Source: a virus
DNA: 42,418 bases
IMG/VR virus record: IMGVR_UViG_3300046018_000178
Location: 1-42,418 of that record
Reading direction: 5' to 3' (one strand)
The notes below the pieces were generated by a model, which saw only the letters and a program-made list of their open reading frames with translations, made no database searches and was not told where the DNA came from. Below, in pieces: positions 9,139 through 17,911 of this stretch (positions within the stretch are counted from its first letter, which is position 1; each line of letters starts with the position of its first letter). The position numbers and the translations under genes were made by a program.

Positions 9139-9633
9139 ATGAGCCAAACCGCATTCGTTGACACCGCCGGGCGGGAGTGGGTGGTAAACATCACCGTGAA
9201 CACGGCGCGCGAAGTCAAGCGCCGCATCGGCGTGGATCTGGTCAAGTTGCTTGACAAGGGCGGAGCGGGCCTGGCCGAACTCACGGGCAACGTATTGGAT
9301 TTCGTCGATACGTTGTTCGTCGTCGTCTCACCCTGTCATCCCGAAATCACGGACGTTCAATTTGGCGAATCGCTGGCGGGCGACTGCATCGAAACGGCGG
9401 CCGGCGCGTTCGTTCAGGGCCTGCTGGATTTTTCCCCGAACCCGAAAGCGCGAGCGGGCCTGCGGAGGATATTCGCGCTGACGGAAGCGGCGATGAACGA
9501 GATCCAGGCGGAGACGGCAGCGGAAATCGAAGCGCCGGAAATGCCGGGCAAGGTAAAGGCGGTCTTGAAGGACTATTTGAAATCGCAGGTGCCATCGGCA
9601 TCGACCCCGGCCCCTACACCTACCGGGAATTAG
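9139..9633 (+). CDS. tail assembly chaperone (G-like)
   Basis: 164 residues with an AGGA ribosome binding site 6 nt before ATG. In the slot between tail tube and tape measure, siphophages carry a G protein and its frameshifted G-T product that coat the tape measure during assembly. This protein is small, acidic and helical (ALTEAAMNEIQAETAAEIEAPEM) and ends in a low-complexity Ser/Thr/Pro tail. That tail appears only in the unshifted product: the -1 frame continues with conserved-looking sequence (see the next entry). Confidence 0.78.
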   Translation: MSQTAFVDTAGREWVVNITVNTAREVKRRIGVDLVKLLDKGGAGLAELTGNVLDFVDTLFVVVSPCHPEITDVQFGESLAGDCIETAAGAFVQGLLDFSPNPKARAGLRRIFALTEAAMNEIQAETAAEIEAPEMPGKVKAVLKDYLKSQVPSASTPAPTPTGN

Positions 9634-9836
9634 CCTGGATGTTGCAGGGAAAGCGGCAGCACGAATGGCTGGCGCAGGGATTCCTGATGATGCTCATGCA
9701 CAATAGCGCGATGGGCTGCAAAAAGGCCGTGAACATGCACCATTACAACATCATGTACAAGGCCCCGCCGGCGGACCCGGAAGCGGCCCGGCAGTCGATC
9801 ATCGCAGTTCACCACATGCTCGCAAAGGGGGCCTGA
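9558..9836 (+). CDS. tail assembly chaperone T-like segment, reached by -1 frameshift
   Basis: This frame is -1 relative to the G-like gene. The only ATG (9639) lies inside the conserved region, and the sequence upstream of it (LFEIAGAIGIDPGPYTYRELAWM, read in two parts: LFEIAGAIGIDP and GPYTYRELAWM) is typical of T-type chaperones and has no ATG, GTG or TTG before it. So ribosomes must arrive from the G frame. The best visible slip site is A AAG at 9555-9558, where Lys-tRNA can move from AAG to AAA; T TTG AAA at 9576-9582 is weaker. The exact site is inferred. The segment ends one base before the tape measure ATG. Confidence 0.75.
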   Translation, partial: GGLEGLFEIAGAIGIDPGPYTYRELAWMLQGKRQHEWLAQGFLMMLMHNSAMGCKKAVNMHHYNIMYKAPPADPEAARQSIIAVHHMLAKGA

Positions 9837-9837
9837 A

Positions 9838-11586
9838 ATGGCGGGCGGCGCAAGAGACGTTCGTGCAGGCGGCGCGTTCGTGGAAATCTACGCGAACGAT
9901 AACGCCCTGAAGCGGGCCTTGGACGCAGCCGCGAACAAGGTCAAGGCGTTCGCGCGGGCGATTGCGGCCGTCGGCGTCGGCGTCAGCGCGGCCGGTTCGG
10001 CGATTACGGCTCCCCTGATTTTTGCGGCGAAGACATTTTCGGAGATGGGTTCCAAGATGCTGGAATCGTCCCAGAGGACCGGCGTCGGCGTGGAGGCTCT
10101 ATCGGAACTGGCGTTCGCGGCGAAGCAGTCCGGCGTCGAAATGGAGTCCCTCGAAGGAGCCTTCAAGGGAATGTCGAAATTCGTTTCGCAGGCCGCTGAC
10201 GGTTCCGCCGAAGCGACTTCCGTTCTCCGCGATTTGGGTCTCACCCTCGAGGACATCAACGGTCTGTCGCCCGACAAGATGCTGATGAAATTCGCGGACG
10301 GACTGGCCACGGTCGGGCATCCCGCGCAGCAGGCGGCGGCGGCGATGAAGGTATTCGGCAAGGCGGGCTTCGGCATTCAGGTCCTGCTGCAAGAGGGGTC
10401 TTCCGGTATCGAGAAGATGCGGAAGGAAGCCCGGTCGCTCGGCCTCACAATGAGTACCGAATCGGCCACGGCGGCGGACGCGTTCGGCGATGCCCTTGAT
10501 GCTCTCTGGGCACAAATCAAGATGGTCACGTTCACGGTCGGCGAAGCCGTCGCGGGGCCGTTCATGCTTATCTCGGGGACGTTGAAAGAAGTCGCGAAGG
10601 GGACGATAGATTTCGCGAAAGCCAACGCCCCACTCATCAGCACGCTGACCGTTCTCGGTACGGCGATGATGGCCACAGGCGCGGCCCTTGTCGGCCTGGC
10701 AACGGCGGTCGGTCTGGTCGGATTCACCATCGGAAATCTCGCGATGGTGGCCGGCCTGCTGACAAGCCCGCTGGTGATAATCGGGACGGCGGTCGCGGCC
10801 GGCATCATCCTGTTTACCGACCTCAATAAGGTCGTCGATTCGTCCCGCGTGCTGTTCGCGGGACTGGGCGAAACCTTCTCGGCCACGCTCTCCGGAATGG
10901 TCGATTCGATGAAATCCGGCGACCTGGAAGGGACCGTGAAGATCGTCGGCCTGGGGATCAACGTCGCGTGGTTGCAGGTCTGCGCAGCCCTGAATTCGGT
11001 GTGGGGCCAAACATGGGCGGACATGAAAACCGGGATGTTGGATTTCGGAATTTGGATGCGGACGAAGCTCGCCGAACTGGTCTACGCCTTCCGCTCCGCG
11101 CGGGACACGATGGCCGAATTTGCGCCGAAAGTCGCGAGCGTACTCACGGGCGGCGCATCGGATTTGGTCCTCGGCGGCGCGGGCGATGCTGACAAGGCGA
11201 AGAAAGACAGGGACTACGAATTTAACCGCGAACTCCGGAAGATCGCCGAACAGAAAAAGCAGTCCGACCGCGACATTGCCAACGATTTGATCGGCAACCG
11301 GAACGCCCCGGAAATCGCGGCAGCTAAGGCCGAATTGGATGCCGCCGTGGCCGAAGCTCGGGCCAAGGTCGTGAACAAAGTCACGCCCCCCGCGAAAGAC
11401 AAGCCCGGCGAAATGCTCGACATCGGAAAGGTCGATGTTCGCGGGGGTTACGACGCTTCGCTGATCGCCCGAATGGCCCCGGCCGGGGGCACGCCCGCCG
11501 AAAGGAAGATCATCGAAAACCTGAAGGAAATCAGCCTCAACACCAAGGCTATGATCGACCGCTTGCAGGGGGCGCAGTTTACCTGA
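9838..11586 (+). CDS. tail tape measure protein
   Basis: 582 residues, short for the family. It measures tail length and is ejected ahead of the DNA. Seen: an Ala/Gly/Val-rich N-terminus, the TMP-like block MLESSQRTGVGVEALSELAF, hydrophobic stretches around residues 270-325 (for example GTAMMATGAALVGLATAVGL), and a charged coiled C-terminal region rich in Lys, Asp and Ala. At about 1.5 angstrom per residue the length would predict a tail near 90 nm. It follows the T-like frame by one base and overlaps the next start (TGATG). Confidence 0.85.
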   Translation: MAGGARDVRAGGAFVEIYANDNALKRALDAAANKVKAFARAIAAVGVGVSAAGSAITAPLIFAAKTFSEMGSKMLESSQRTGVGVEALSELAFAAKQSGVEMESLEGAFKGMSKFVSQAADGSAEATSVLRDLGLTLEDINGLSPDKMLMKFADGLATVGHPAQQAAAAMKVFGKAGFGIQVLLQEGSSGIEKMRKEARSLGLTMSTESATAADAFGDALDALWAQIKMVTFTVGEAVAGPFMLISGTLKEVAKGTIDFAKANAPLISTLTVLGTAMMATGAALVGLATAVGLVGFTIGNLAMVAGLLTSPLVIIGTAVAAGIILFTDLNKVVDSSRVLFAGLGETFSATLSGMVDSMKSGDLEGTVKIVGLGINVAWLQVCAALNSVWGQTWADMKTGMLDFGIWMRTKLAELVYAFRSARDTMAEFAPKVASVLTGGASDLVLGGAGDADKAKKDRDYEFNRELRKIAEQKKQSDRDIANDLIGNRNAPEIAAAKAELDAAVAEARAKVVNKVTPPAKDKPGEMLDIGKVDVRGGYDASLIARMAPAGGTPAERKIIENLKEISLNTKAMIDRLQGAQFT

Positions 11587-12470
11587 TGGCAATCGTGATG
11601 CTGGAATCGTTCGACTCTCCCAGCGGGATGGTGGGGAGCTTCGACAATACGCGGATCACCGTGCTTTTCAAGCTCCGGGGTTCCGACGTAGCGGCAGATA
11701 TTTATGCGTACCTTGTTGCCAATGTTCCCGTGGCCTACACAACGATTCCCGATATTACCCTCTATCGGCAGGACTACAACCTATCCTCTCTTGGCGGCGG
11801 GTACTGGACTGCCGCCGTAACCTACGCTGTCCCGAAGTACGAACAGCGAACGAAAACGGACCCGACCGCGCCGACCGACCCGACCGACCCCGGCAATCCG
11901 ATCATGAACTTTTCGACGATGGCCAGCACGGTCCACGTCCAGAAATCTCTGCGCACGGTTAGCTCGCAAGTTCCGACCGGCGGGCGGCTCTTGGATTTCG
12001 GGGGATTCGTCGGCGTTCAATCAACGGACCAGATCGACGGCGTGGATGTTTACGTCCCGGAATTCATGTTGGAGTTTGACAATTTCATTCCCGCTTCCGC
12101 CGTGACGATGACGTTTATAAAGAACCTGCAATTCGCAACCGGATGCGTGAATCTCGACACATGGAAGACGTTCAACGCCGGCGAAGTCCTCTATCTGGGG
12201 ACGTCGGGAGGGCTTCGGGCTGACGGCATGTACGCTGTAAAATCCAAGTTCAAAATCAACTTGAATGTGGCCGACATACGCTCCGAATACGCGGACCTCA
12301 CGGCGCAGGGCTACACGGCTGCGATTCCGAAAGAAGGGCACCAATACGCATGGTTCCGCTACGAAAACGGCGTCGTGGGCGCTGGGCTAACGAAACGCGC
12401 AACCCAGTGTAATATCGAAAATGTTTACTTCGGCGTGGTGTTCGCAACCTACCTCGCGAGGCTCGGCTAA
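11586..12470 (+). CDS. tail-associated protein of unknown function
   Basis: 294 residues, start coupled to the tape measure stop and stop coupled to the next start (TAATG). It is beta-rich throughout, with an Asp/Pro/Thr repeat (TDPTAPTDPTDPGN) near residue 95 that looks like a flexible linker, separating an N-terminal domain of about 90 residues from a C-terminal domain of about 185. Position directly after the tape measure is that of distal tail proteins. I recognise no family; virion tail location is inferred from context. Confidence 0.55.
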   Translation: MAIVMLESFDSPSGMVGSFDNTRITVLFKLRGSDVAADIYAYLVANVPVAYTTIPDITLYRQDYNLSSLGGGYWTAAVTYAVPKYEQRTKTDPTAPTDPTDPGNPIMNFSTMASTVHVQKSLRTVSSQVPTGGRLLDFGGFVGVQSTDQIDGVDVYVPEFMLEFDNFIPASAVTMTFIKNLQFATGCVNLDTWKTFNAGEVLYLGTSGGLRADGMYAVKSKFKINLNVADIRSEYADLTAQGYTAAIPKEGHQYAWFRYENGVVGAGLTKRATQCNIENVYFGVVFATYLARLG

Positions 12471-13462
12471 TGGACACCGAAAGAGCTATTACCGGCCAGC
12501 CGCTCCGCATTCCCGCCGACGTTTGGAACAACCTCCAGGACCTCGCGGGAGAGTACGAAGCGGGCCGCTTCAACCTGTCTCCCGTGCAATCGCGGGCCAA
12601 CCGGCAAGGCGTCCGCGTCGTCGCGCAGAACGTGACCAGCGCCGCGTTCGGAATTTACACGCCGGTCAAGTTGGAGGGGCTTGTCGTCCAACCCATCGCC
12701 ACGGGAAGCGGGGCCACGAAGTTTTTCGCGGGCAACAACTGCTACCGCGCCGTCAACCCGAAGGCCGATTGCCTCACGGAATCGACCGGCGTTTTGAATG
12801 CCCGCGACATCTACGGGATCTGCCTCCAAACGATTGGGGCCGGCGAAGTCGGCGACGTTCTCATCCAGGGGGTTGCCCCGCTGTGGCTTCCGGAGAAGGG
12901 CAGCGAATTCGCCGACTACCTTTTGAAAATCGGCGGCTACCAGCAGATCCTCACGCGCACGGGAAGCCTCACGATTCTCTGGCTGTCCGGGGCCTTGACC
13001 GATGAAACTCTGGGGGCCGGTCAATGGGCTATCGCATCAGTCGATCCTCATATGACGGATGGCTTCTGGGCGTCCGTGACGATGGCCGCGCCGAGCGACG
13101 GCAACGGCGGCTTCCTGTCGGCGTACGATTGGGTGGAACTAGCCCCGCAGGCGGCGGGCGGGGCGCTGACGACTCTGAGCGGGGGCCGGAGCGGGCTGGC
13201 CTACGCGGGACAACCGGCGTACATCGCGGGCGGGCTGACGGTAGTTGATGGGACGGTGGGGTGGTTGCGGCCGGGGAAATTCTGGTTCCGCTCAAGCGGC
13301 GGGAGTGGGAATTCGACGCCGTCCTGCCCTTCCATCGGCAGCAGCGGGTATTATCCGACCGTTGTGCGGGAGTGGATTTTGCACGCCTGCGCGGGCGGCA
13401 CGTTTCCGATCTATGACATTGATTGCACCGATGGTGTCGGCACTCTCACCCCGAGGTCCTGA
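12470..13462 (+). CDS. putative virion protein, unknown
   Basis: 330 residues in the tail-tip region. The N-terminus (ITGQPLRIPADVWNNLQDLAGEYEAG) looks helical, followed by beta-rich sequence with many Gly and Ser. Several Cys residues (NNCYRAVNPKADC, CPSIGSS, DIDC) may form disulphides or bind metal. It starts on the previous stop and is followed 3 nt later by a Cys-rich gene. I recognise no family; a structural or ligand-binding role at the tail tip is inferred from the neighbours. Confidence 0.5.
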   Translation: MDTERAITGQPLRIPADVWNNLQDLAGEYEAGRFNLSPVQSRANRQGVRVVAQNVTSAAFGIYTPVKLEGLVVQPIATGSGATKFFAGNNCYRAVNPKADCLTESTGVLNARDIYGICLQTIGAGEVGDVLIQGVAPLWLPEKGSEFADYLLKIGGYQQILTRTGSLTILWLSGALTDETLGAGQWAIASVDPHMTDGFWASVTMAAPSDGNGGFLSAYDWVELAPQAAGGALTTLSGGRSGLAYAGQPAYIAGGLTVVDGTVGWLRPGKFWFRSSGGSGNSTPSCPSIGSSGYYPTVVREWILHACAGGTFPIYDIDCTDGVGTLTPRS

Positions 13463-13465
13463 CCG

Positions 13466-13960
13466 GTGGCGACTCCGTTCGACGATTTGATCCCGGACAT
13501 CGCCGCATGTTGCGGATGCGTCGGCTGCGCGTCCTGCAATCCGGGGCTGACGTGCAAGGTGACGATAACGGCTGACACCGGGTCTACCTGTACATCGCTC
13601 TACGGAACCTCCCTTGCGTTGGCGTTGCCGGTGACGTTCACGCTGGACGCGGTCGATGGAATCGCCGGCTCCTACGAGGGCGATTTCTCGATCAACTTCG
13701 GAGGCGATTCGCCCAACCACTACTACCACATTTTGATCCAATGCACCGACGTTCCGCTTGCGTGGACGGTCAGAATTACCGGCGGCGGACTGATTGCCCC
13801 GGACGGTGCGGACGGTGGCCAGTCAGCGGATTACGTCACGAATTTTTTGACCTGCTCCCCGTTCGTCTGCATCCTCTGGTGGAACGGCCGCTACCCCGGC
13901 GGCGACGGCCCGACCGACGATTTCGACGAGTGTTTCTTCATCACCCTGAGCGTCCCGTAA
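13466..13960 (+). CDS. cysteine-rich hypothetical protein of the tail locus
   Basis: 164 residues from a GTG start. The first 30 residues hold a dense Cys cluster (CCGCVGCASCN, then C at the end of GLTC), and further Cys lie at CTS, IQC, LTC, CILWW and DEC. The remainder is beta-rich and ends in ITLSVP. The cluster could bind zinc or form disulphides. No signal peptide is visible, so it is probably an internal virion or assembly protein. The stop overlaps the glycosyltransferase start (TAATG). Function unknown. Confidence 0.5.
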   Translation: MATPFDDLIPDIAACCGCVGCASCNPGLTCKVTITADTGSTCTSLYGTSLALALPVTFTLDAVDGIAGSYEGDFSINFGGDSPNHYYHILIQCTDVPLAWTVRITGGGLIAPDGADGGQSADYVTNFLTCSPFVCILWWNGRYPGGDGPTDDFDECFFITLSVP

Positions 13961-15276
13961 TGCGTCCGTGCGCGTGCAAGAAATTCGATCCGAGTAGCGA
14001 CTGGAAATCCCAGCGGGCGGGATCGTGCGCCCTCTGTTGGACCTACCACAACCGCGAAACAGCAAGGACCTTGTGGGGCGGCGAGCGGCCCGCGAAAACT
14101 GCCGATGAATCCTTTCCCGATTGCGAACATCGGGGCGAGCAGCACGCCAGGCCGCCGGCCGGCAAGTCGCCGCTGAGAGTCTGGTATCCGTGCGCGTTGG
14201 GCCACGGGGGCGGGGACGTTTGCCAGTGCCACTGTGCGAAATGCCCAGACCGCCCAGACGTGGCTGCTCGCCCGATTCGACCGCTGGCAGCAACCGGACC
14301 CCGACCGGAAGGCGAGCCGGAAACCATCGAGGACTACCAGCAAGCCCTCGAATGGCACGCCCACAACCAACCCCCTGTCCCGCAATTCGACGGCGACGGC
14401 ATCGTGATAATCGGGGCCGGGAAATACTGGCTCGGGGCCTGCCTGGCGGCGAAGATGGCCCGCGAACTCGGATGGGCCGGCGGTATCGAAATCTGGCACC
14501 GCGAAACCGAAGCGGTCACGCATCCGGAGTGGATCGACGGCCTCGGCGTCCGCGTGGTCAACGCCAACGCATTCGCGGCGGCTAATGCGATTCCGCTGCG
14601 GATCCCGTTCACCGATGACAAGTTGCCGCCGCGCCAGCCTGGCGCGTGGATTCTCAAGAGTTTCGCCGTTCGCCACTCGACCTTCCGCCGCGTGCTGTTC
14701 CTTGACGCCGATGCTTACCCGGTGGCGAACCCATCAACGATCTTCGATGCGTTACGGGGGCCGGTTGGCTACTGGCCGAACATGGGCGGCGACTTCGGCG
14801 GGTTGAATTTCGAGGTTCACCCGTCCGCCGAACTCCGGGACCGCATGGGCCAGATGCAGGGCGGTCAATTCCTGATCGACAAGGGGAATCCGGCCGGCTG
14901 GCAATTCCTGACGGCGTGGGACTGGATTCAGCAGCACGCGGACCACTACTACCGCTTCGGCTACGGGGATCAGGACGCCTTCCGGCTGGCAGCGGCCGTG
15001 TGCGGTACGCAGGCCCAGAAAATGGGAGAGGCCTGCTATCCGATTATCCCGGTCAACATCGCCCTGTGCAACATCGGCGGGCACGTCGGCGGAACGCGGG
15101 CAATCATCCACCGAATATACCCGAAAATCGGCCTCGAACGGGATGGGATGGGCGGCGTCGATATTGTCGAGTGGTTTCCGGGAGAGGCCAAATTATGGGC
15201 CTTCGCGGAGGCGATGCGGCAATCCGTGACACCGGTAGCACAATCTCCGGGAATCGCGGAACTCGGCACGGTCTAA
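13960..15276 (+). CDS. GT71-like glycosyltransferase with N-terminal Cys-rich region
   Basis: 438 residues from ATG 13960. It likely transfers a sugar from a nucleotide-sugar donor. Seen: GIVIIGAGKYWLGACL (about 148-161) and IEIWH (176-180), then VLFLDADAYPV with the metal-binding D249-A-D251 motif, and the late GYGDQDAFRLA, the same block order as alpha-mannosyltransferases of the Mnn1/GT71 family. The first 100 residues are Cys/His-rich and may bind zinc. An alternative longer start at 13741 would overlap the previous gene fully and is rejected. In a tail locus the substrate may be tail protein or host glycan; that is inference. Confidence 0.75.
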   Translation: MRPCACKKFDPSSDWKSQRAGSCALCWTYHNRETARTLWGGERPAKTADESFPDCEHRGEQHARPPAGKSPLRVWYPCALGHGGGDVCQCHCAKCPDRPDVAARPIRPLAATGPRPEGEPETIEDYQQALEWHAHNQPPVPQFDGDGIVIIGAGKYWLGACLAAKMARELGWAGGIEIWHRETEAVTHPEWIDGLGVRVVNANAFAAANAIPLRIPFTDDKLPPRQPGAWILKSFAVRHSTFRRVLFLDADAYPVANPSTIFDALRGPVGYWPNMGGDFGGLNFEVHPSAELRDRMGQMQGGQFLIDKGNPAGWQFLTAWDWIQQHADHYYRFGYGDQDAFRLAAAVCGTQAQKMGEACYPIIPVNIALCNIGGHVGGTRAIIHRIYPKIGLERDGMGGVDIVEWFPGEAKLWAFAEAMRQSVTPVAQSPGIAELGTV

Positions 15277-15334
15277 CGGCACGCCGACGCATTATCATAT
15301 CGCCATATCTCGATACGTTCAAAGGTGCAAATCT

Positions 15335-15637
15335 ATGGCCGCCAGCATCAAATCCCAGACGGTTACGGGCGGCGCGGCCGTCAAGCAGTTCTCTTCGGTC
15401 AGCGTTCCGGTATCCGGGGTCACGGTCTACGTCAGCGGCCTTGCGGGCCAGCTCGCCTGGCTCGGCTTTTCTTCCGGCATGACGATGGGGACCGTGGCCG
15501 CAACGGACGGCATCCCGTGCCCCGTGGGCGAATCGCGGTTTTTCCCGGCCGCCGATTTGGCGGACCTCAACGCACTCTACGTCGGCACCACGGCCCCGGC
15601 CGGCGTTATCCTCTCCCTCACGGCGCAGGGCAGCTAA
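15335..15637 (+). CDS. small hypothetical structural protein
   Basis: 100 residues, Val/Gly/Ser/Ala-rich and beta-dominated, with an AAAGG site before ATG 15335. It ends on the base before the 752-residue tail protein. The composition (FSSVSVPVSGVTVYV and similar) resembles small decoration or beta-sandwich proteins. The preceding 58 bases (15277-15334) are AT-richer and may hold a promoter, but no clear -35/-10 pair stands out. Function unknown. Confidence 0.5.
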   Translation: MAASIKSQTVTGGAAVKQFSSVSVPVSGVTVYVSGLAGQLAWLGFSSGMTMGTVAATDGIPCPVGESRFFPAADLADLNALYVGTTAPAGVILSLTAQGS

Positions 15638-17896
15638 ATGGATCGGACCCTCCGGCCTACGGCCCACTCCGGCCCGAACCTGCACGGGAACCGGCACCGG
15701 CACGGCGCGGGCGCGTCGTATGCCGCGCTGGCTGTCCCCAACATCACGATGGCCCTCTCAATCCCCGACCCATCGGGCGCGCCGTTGCTGGCCCGCGCGA
15801 CGTTCGCCAATTCCGGCGGCGCGACGACCACCACAACGATTGAATGGGGCGAGGTTCCCGGCGGAAACCCAATCGTCTATATCGCCGGCGACGATTACGT
15901 TGACGGGCCGACCTACCACATCGACTACGGCTATTCGTCCAACAACGTCTACAGCGTGTCCGCGACAGCCCACAACGCGGCCGGTGACAGCAACACGGCG
16001 ACGGGTACCGTCAACATTCTGACGCCCTCCGCCGATTTCGCGGCCCACACCACGAGCGGCAACTGCCTGTCGGCGGTCGATACCGGCCTGCCGGCGACGA
16101 ATCAGCCGATGTGGATGAGTATTTGGTTCAAGTCGGCCACGACGAACACTTGCGGCGTGATGGGCATGGCCGGGAATGCCTTCCGGTTGCAGGCTGTTGG
16201 TGGCGGGATCACCCTTTCGGGCGGCGGCGGCGCGCAGGATATTGAGGGTCCGCAGTACAGTAAGTCGGCGTGGAATCACGTCCTCATCAGTCGCGATTCC
16301 GCGAACACGTCCGTCATGTATTTCGACGGAAACTACATTCAGCAGGCCACGACCAACTCTTCGGCCTCCCTCGACGGCACGCTCTACGTCGGCAGTCTGG
16401 GCACGGCGTTCGGCGATCCGTATATGTTCCCCGGTTTGCTGGCCAACGCGCAGATCGGAACCGGCACGCTGACGCCCGACCAGGCGTTCCACAAATACTC
16501 GCTGGGCGTGGAATACGACACCTACGCGAACCAGGAATCGGCAGTCAAATCGACGATCCTCCGCGCCTACGACCTCAACGCGGACCCGTTCGTTGACGCG
16601 GCGGCCAGCGGCTACGACCTCACGAAAACCGGCTCGCCCACGCTGTCGGCCCGCGCGATTGCCCCGACAGTCAGCGAGACGGTTATATCGTCCCGCGTCT
16701 CCGGTATGAGATCGACATTGTGGCTGCGCAACGTCGGCGGCGCGGTAGCAACCCTCTCGGTTGATTGGGGCGACGGGCACACGGACAGCTTGACGCCTGG
16801 CCTTTACGGCTCTGTCGTCTCCCGGCTCTACGCGACTCCCGGCGTGCGGACTGTATCGGCGACGGCGACGAACGCGGGCGGGAGTCAGACGATTACCCAG
16901 AGCGTCGGCGTCAGCAATCTCGTCATCGCGGACAACGATTTCGGGAGCGACTGCGAAAACCCCCTGCAACTTGCGGAGCAGTGGGCGCTCCAATCGGCGG
17001 GCGAGGTCAACATCCTCGTCGTAGCCAACGACGAAAACGACGCATCGGCGCTGCAAACGAGCCAGAGCCGCGACTTCTACGGGCACTCGTCTGTCCCCGT
17101 GGGCCGGTACATCGGCACGCTATTCGCGCCGACGAATCCCGGCGGATTCACGCCGTTCCCGAACACCTTCCCCGGCCCGTACCCGGACTCGTTCGGCGGC
17201 GACGGGGCGAACATTCCCGACGCCGTGGCGTTGATGCGGACGGCCCTGAACGCGGCGGCGGCTAAGAGCGTGACCATCTACTGTGCGGGGCCATTGAGCA
17301 ACATCTCTGCCCTGCTAGACTCGGCCGCGAACTACGGCGGCGACGGGCTGGGCACGGGGCTTTCGCTCGCCACGGCGAAGTGCCTCAAGATGGTCGTCAT
17401 GGGCGGCAACATCCCGTCCGGGTCGGGCGAGTATAATTTCGTTACGGACAAGGCATCGACCTACAACGCGATCACGAACTGGCCGCGACCTATCGTCTTC
17501 CTCGACTTCTATTTCGGCACCCTCATTCAGGTCGGCGCGTCCCTCTGGGGCGGTTCGATTCCGGCGGACGATCTGTCCCTGTACTGCCTGTTCACGGAGC
17601 AGGGCACGAACGGAAGCCGCGAAGCGTGGGACACGATGGCGTTTCTCTACGCGGTGCGGGGCGACACCGACCCGGCGGCCGGCACGAACTACTACAAGGT
17701 CCACGGGCCGGGGTTGAACACGATCACGCTGGCCACGGGGGCGAATTCTTACGCCCTGTCCGGGACTGACACCGGGATCATCGACTACGCGGACGGCACC
17801 GGCAATCACTACTATTTGCAGCGGGGGCAGGCCACGCTGAACCAGATCCGCGACGACATCAACGCCCTGATTGCAGCGGCGGCAATTGCGGCCTGA
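15638..17896 (+). CDS. multi-domain tail protein: PKD - LamG - PKD - nucleoside-hydrolase-like
   Basis: 752 residues. The first 32 are His/Arg-rich. Residues about 33-127 form a PKD-like domain; 133-320 a LamG-like sandwich (WNHVLISRD at 212-220, MYFDGNYIQQ at 227-236); 345-425 a second PKD (DWGDGHTD at 376-383). From 427 the inosine-uridine nucleoside hydrolase pattern appears: IADNDFGSD at 430-438, VPVGRY at 486-491, GPLSNISALL at 551-560, VVMGG at 586-590, EYNFVTD at 598-604 and AWDTMAFLYAVRG at 663-675. In enzymes of this fold, four Asp bind calcium; here the DD pair is D438-C439, so one ligand is lost and activity is uncertain. Likely a fibre or tip protein. Confidence 0.8.
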   Translation: MDRTLRPTAHSGPNLHGNRHRHGAGASYAALAVPNITMALSIPDPSGAPLLARATFANSGGATTTTTIEWGEVPGGNPIVYIAGDDYVDGPTYHIDYGYSSNNVYSVSATAHNAAGDSNTATGTVNILTPSADFAAHTTSGNCLSAVDTGLPATNQPMWMSIWFKSATTNTCGVMGMAGNAFRLQAVGGGITLSGGGGAQDIEGPQYSKSAWNHVLISRDSANTSVMYFDGNYIQQATTNSSASLDGTLYVGSLGTAFGDPYMFPGLLANAQIGTGTLTPDQAFHKYSLGVEYDTYANQESAVKSTILRAYDLNADPFVDAAASGYDLTKTGSPTLSARAIAPTVSETVISSRVSGMRSTLWLRNVGGAVATLSVDWGDGHTDSLTPGLYGSVVSRLYATPGVRTVSATATNAGGSQTITQSVGVSNLVIADNDFGSDCENPLQLAEQWALQSAGEVNILVVANDENDASALQTSQSRDFYGHSSVPVGRYIGTLFAPTNPGGFTPFPNTFPGPYPDSFGGDGANIPDAVALMRTALNAAAAKSVTIYCAGPLSNISALLDSAANYGGDGLGTGLSLATAKCLKMVVMGGNIPSGSGEYNFVTDKASTYNAITNWPRPIVFLDFYFGTLIQVGASLWGGSIPADDLSLYCLFTEQGTNGSREAWDTMAFLYAVRGDTDPAAGTNYYKVHGPGLNTITLATGANSYALSGTDTGIIDYADGTGNHYYLQRGQATLNQIRDDINALIAAAAIAA

Positions 17897-17911
17897 TATG
17901 GGAGTTGGCTT

